Assembly: GCA_025454075.1 (NCBI GenBank)
Contig: JALOPD010000065.1
Location: forward strand, 1-15,599
Direction of reading: 5' to 3'
Origin: Desulfobacterales bacterium
Lineage (GTDB): Bacteria; Desulfobacterota; Desulfobacteria; Desulfobacterales; UBA2174_A
DNA: 15,599 bases
In this document: piece by piece, positions 15,591 to 15,599 of the stretch
Layout: each line of letters begins with the position of its first letter
Numbering within the stretch: the first letter of the stretch is position 1
Made by a program: the position numbers and the translations under genes
The notes under the pieces: model-generated
The model's database searches: none
The model's input: the letters and a program-made list of their open reading frames with translations, nothing else
What the model was told of the DNA's origin: nothing

Positions 15591-15599
15591 TCGCTCTCG

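Overview
The window reads as a GC-rich chromosome segment from an anaerobic proteobacterium-like organism. My best guess is Desulfobacterota (the former Deltaproteobacteria). This is an inference from gene content: a two-subunit 2-hydroxyacyl-CoA dehydratase/benzoyl-CoA reductase-type enzyme, CoA-dependent beta-oxidation genes, a DUF1847 cysteine-rich protein and a TPP-dependent acetolactate-synthase-like enzyme. No phylogenetic marker was available to confirm it. There is no sign of phage, transposase, integrase or CRISPR.

Region 1 (1-2662) is housekeeping. It holds the 5' part of a nicotinamidase gene on the minus strand (pncA), then tadA and purA on the plus strand, then tRNA-Pro(CGG) with its own sigma70-type promoter and a strong intrinsic terminator. 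Region 2 (2667-5621) is a plus-strand pair: an MFS transporter whose start codon lies only four bases after the T-tract of the tRNA terminator, and a TPP-dependent decarboxylase/synthase-like enzyme. Region 3 (5649-7799, minus) holds a universal stress protein gene with an unusually structured 5' leader and a clear promoter, and an amidase-signature enzyme. A REPIN-like inverted repeat lies just upstream of the amidase.

Region 4 (7985-13829, minus) is the metabolic core. In transcription order it contains a FadB/FadJ-type fused enoyl-CoA hydratase/3-hydroxyacyl-CoA dehydrogenase, a thiolase, and two translationally coupled subunits of a 2-hydroxyacyl-CoA dehydratase-family Fe-S enzyme. The fused enzyme and thiolase would perform hydration, oxidation and thiolytic cleavage of acyl-CoAs. 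The Fe-S pair would remove water from a 2-hydroxyacyl-CoA or reduce an aryl/enoyl-CoA. The ATP-dependent activator such enzymes need is not in the window. A terminator-like hairpin separates the thiolase from the dehydratase pair, so the last two genes may be expressed at a different level.

Region 5 (13830-15599) has a divergent intergenic space with a long inverted repeat that is a plausible operator. It is followed on the plus strand by a MerR-family regulator with a second HTH-like segment and by a DUF1847 protein. The window ends in a second, different palindromic repeat.

Two things look most worth following up. One is the nested-stem leader of the universal stress gene. The other is the regulator-controlled acyl-CoA/dehydratase cluster, with its internal attenuator, octamer repeat and divergent operator. 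I do not see a defence or mobile system.
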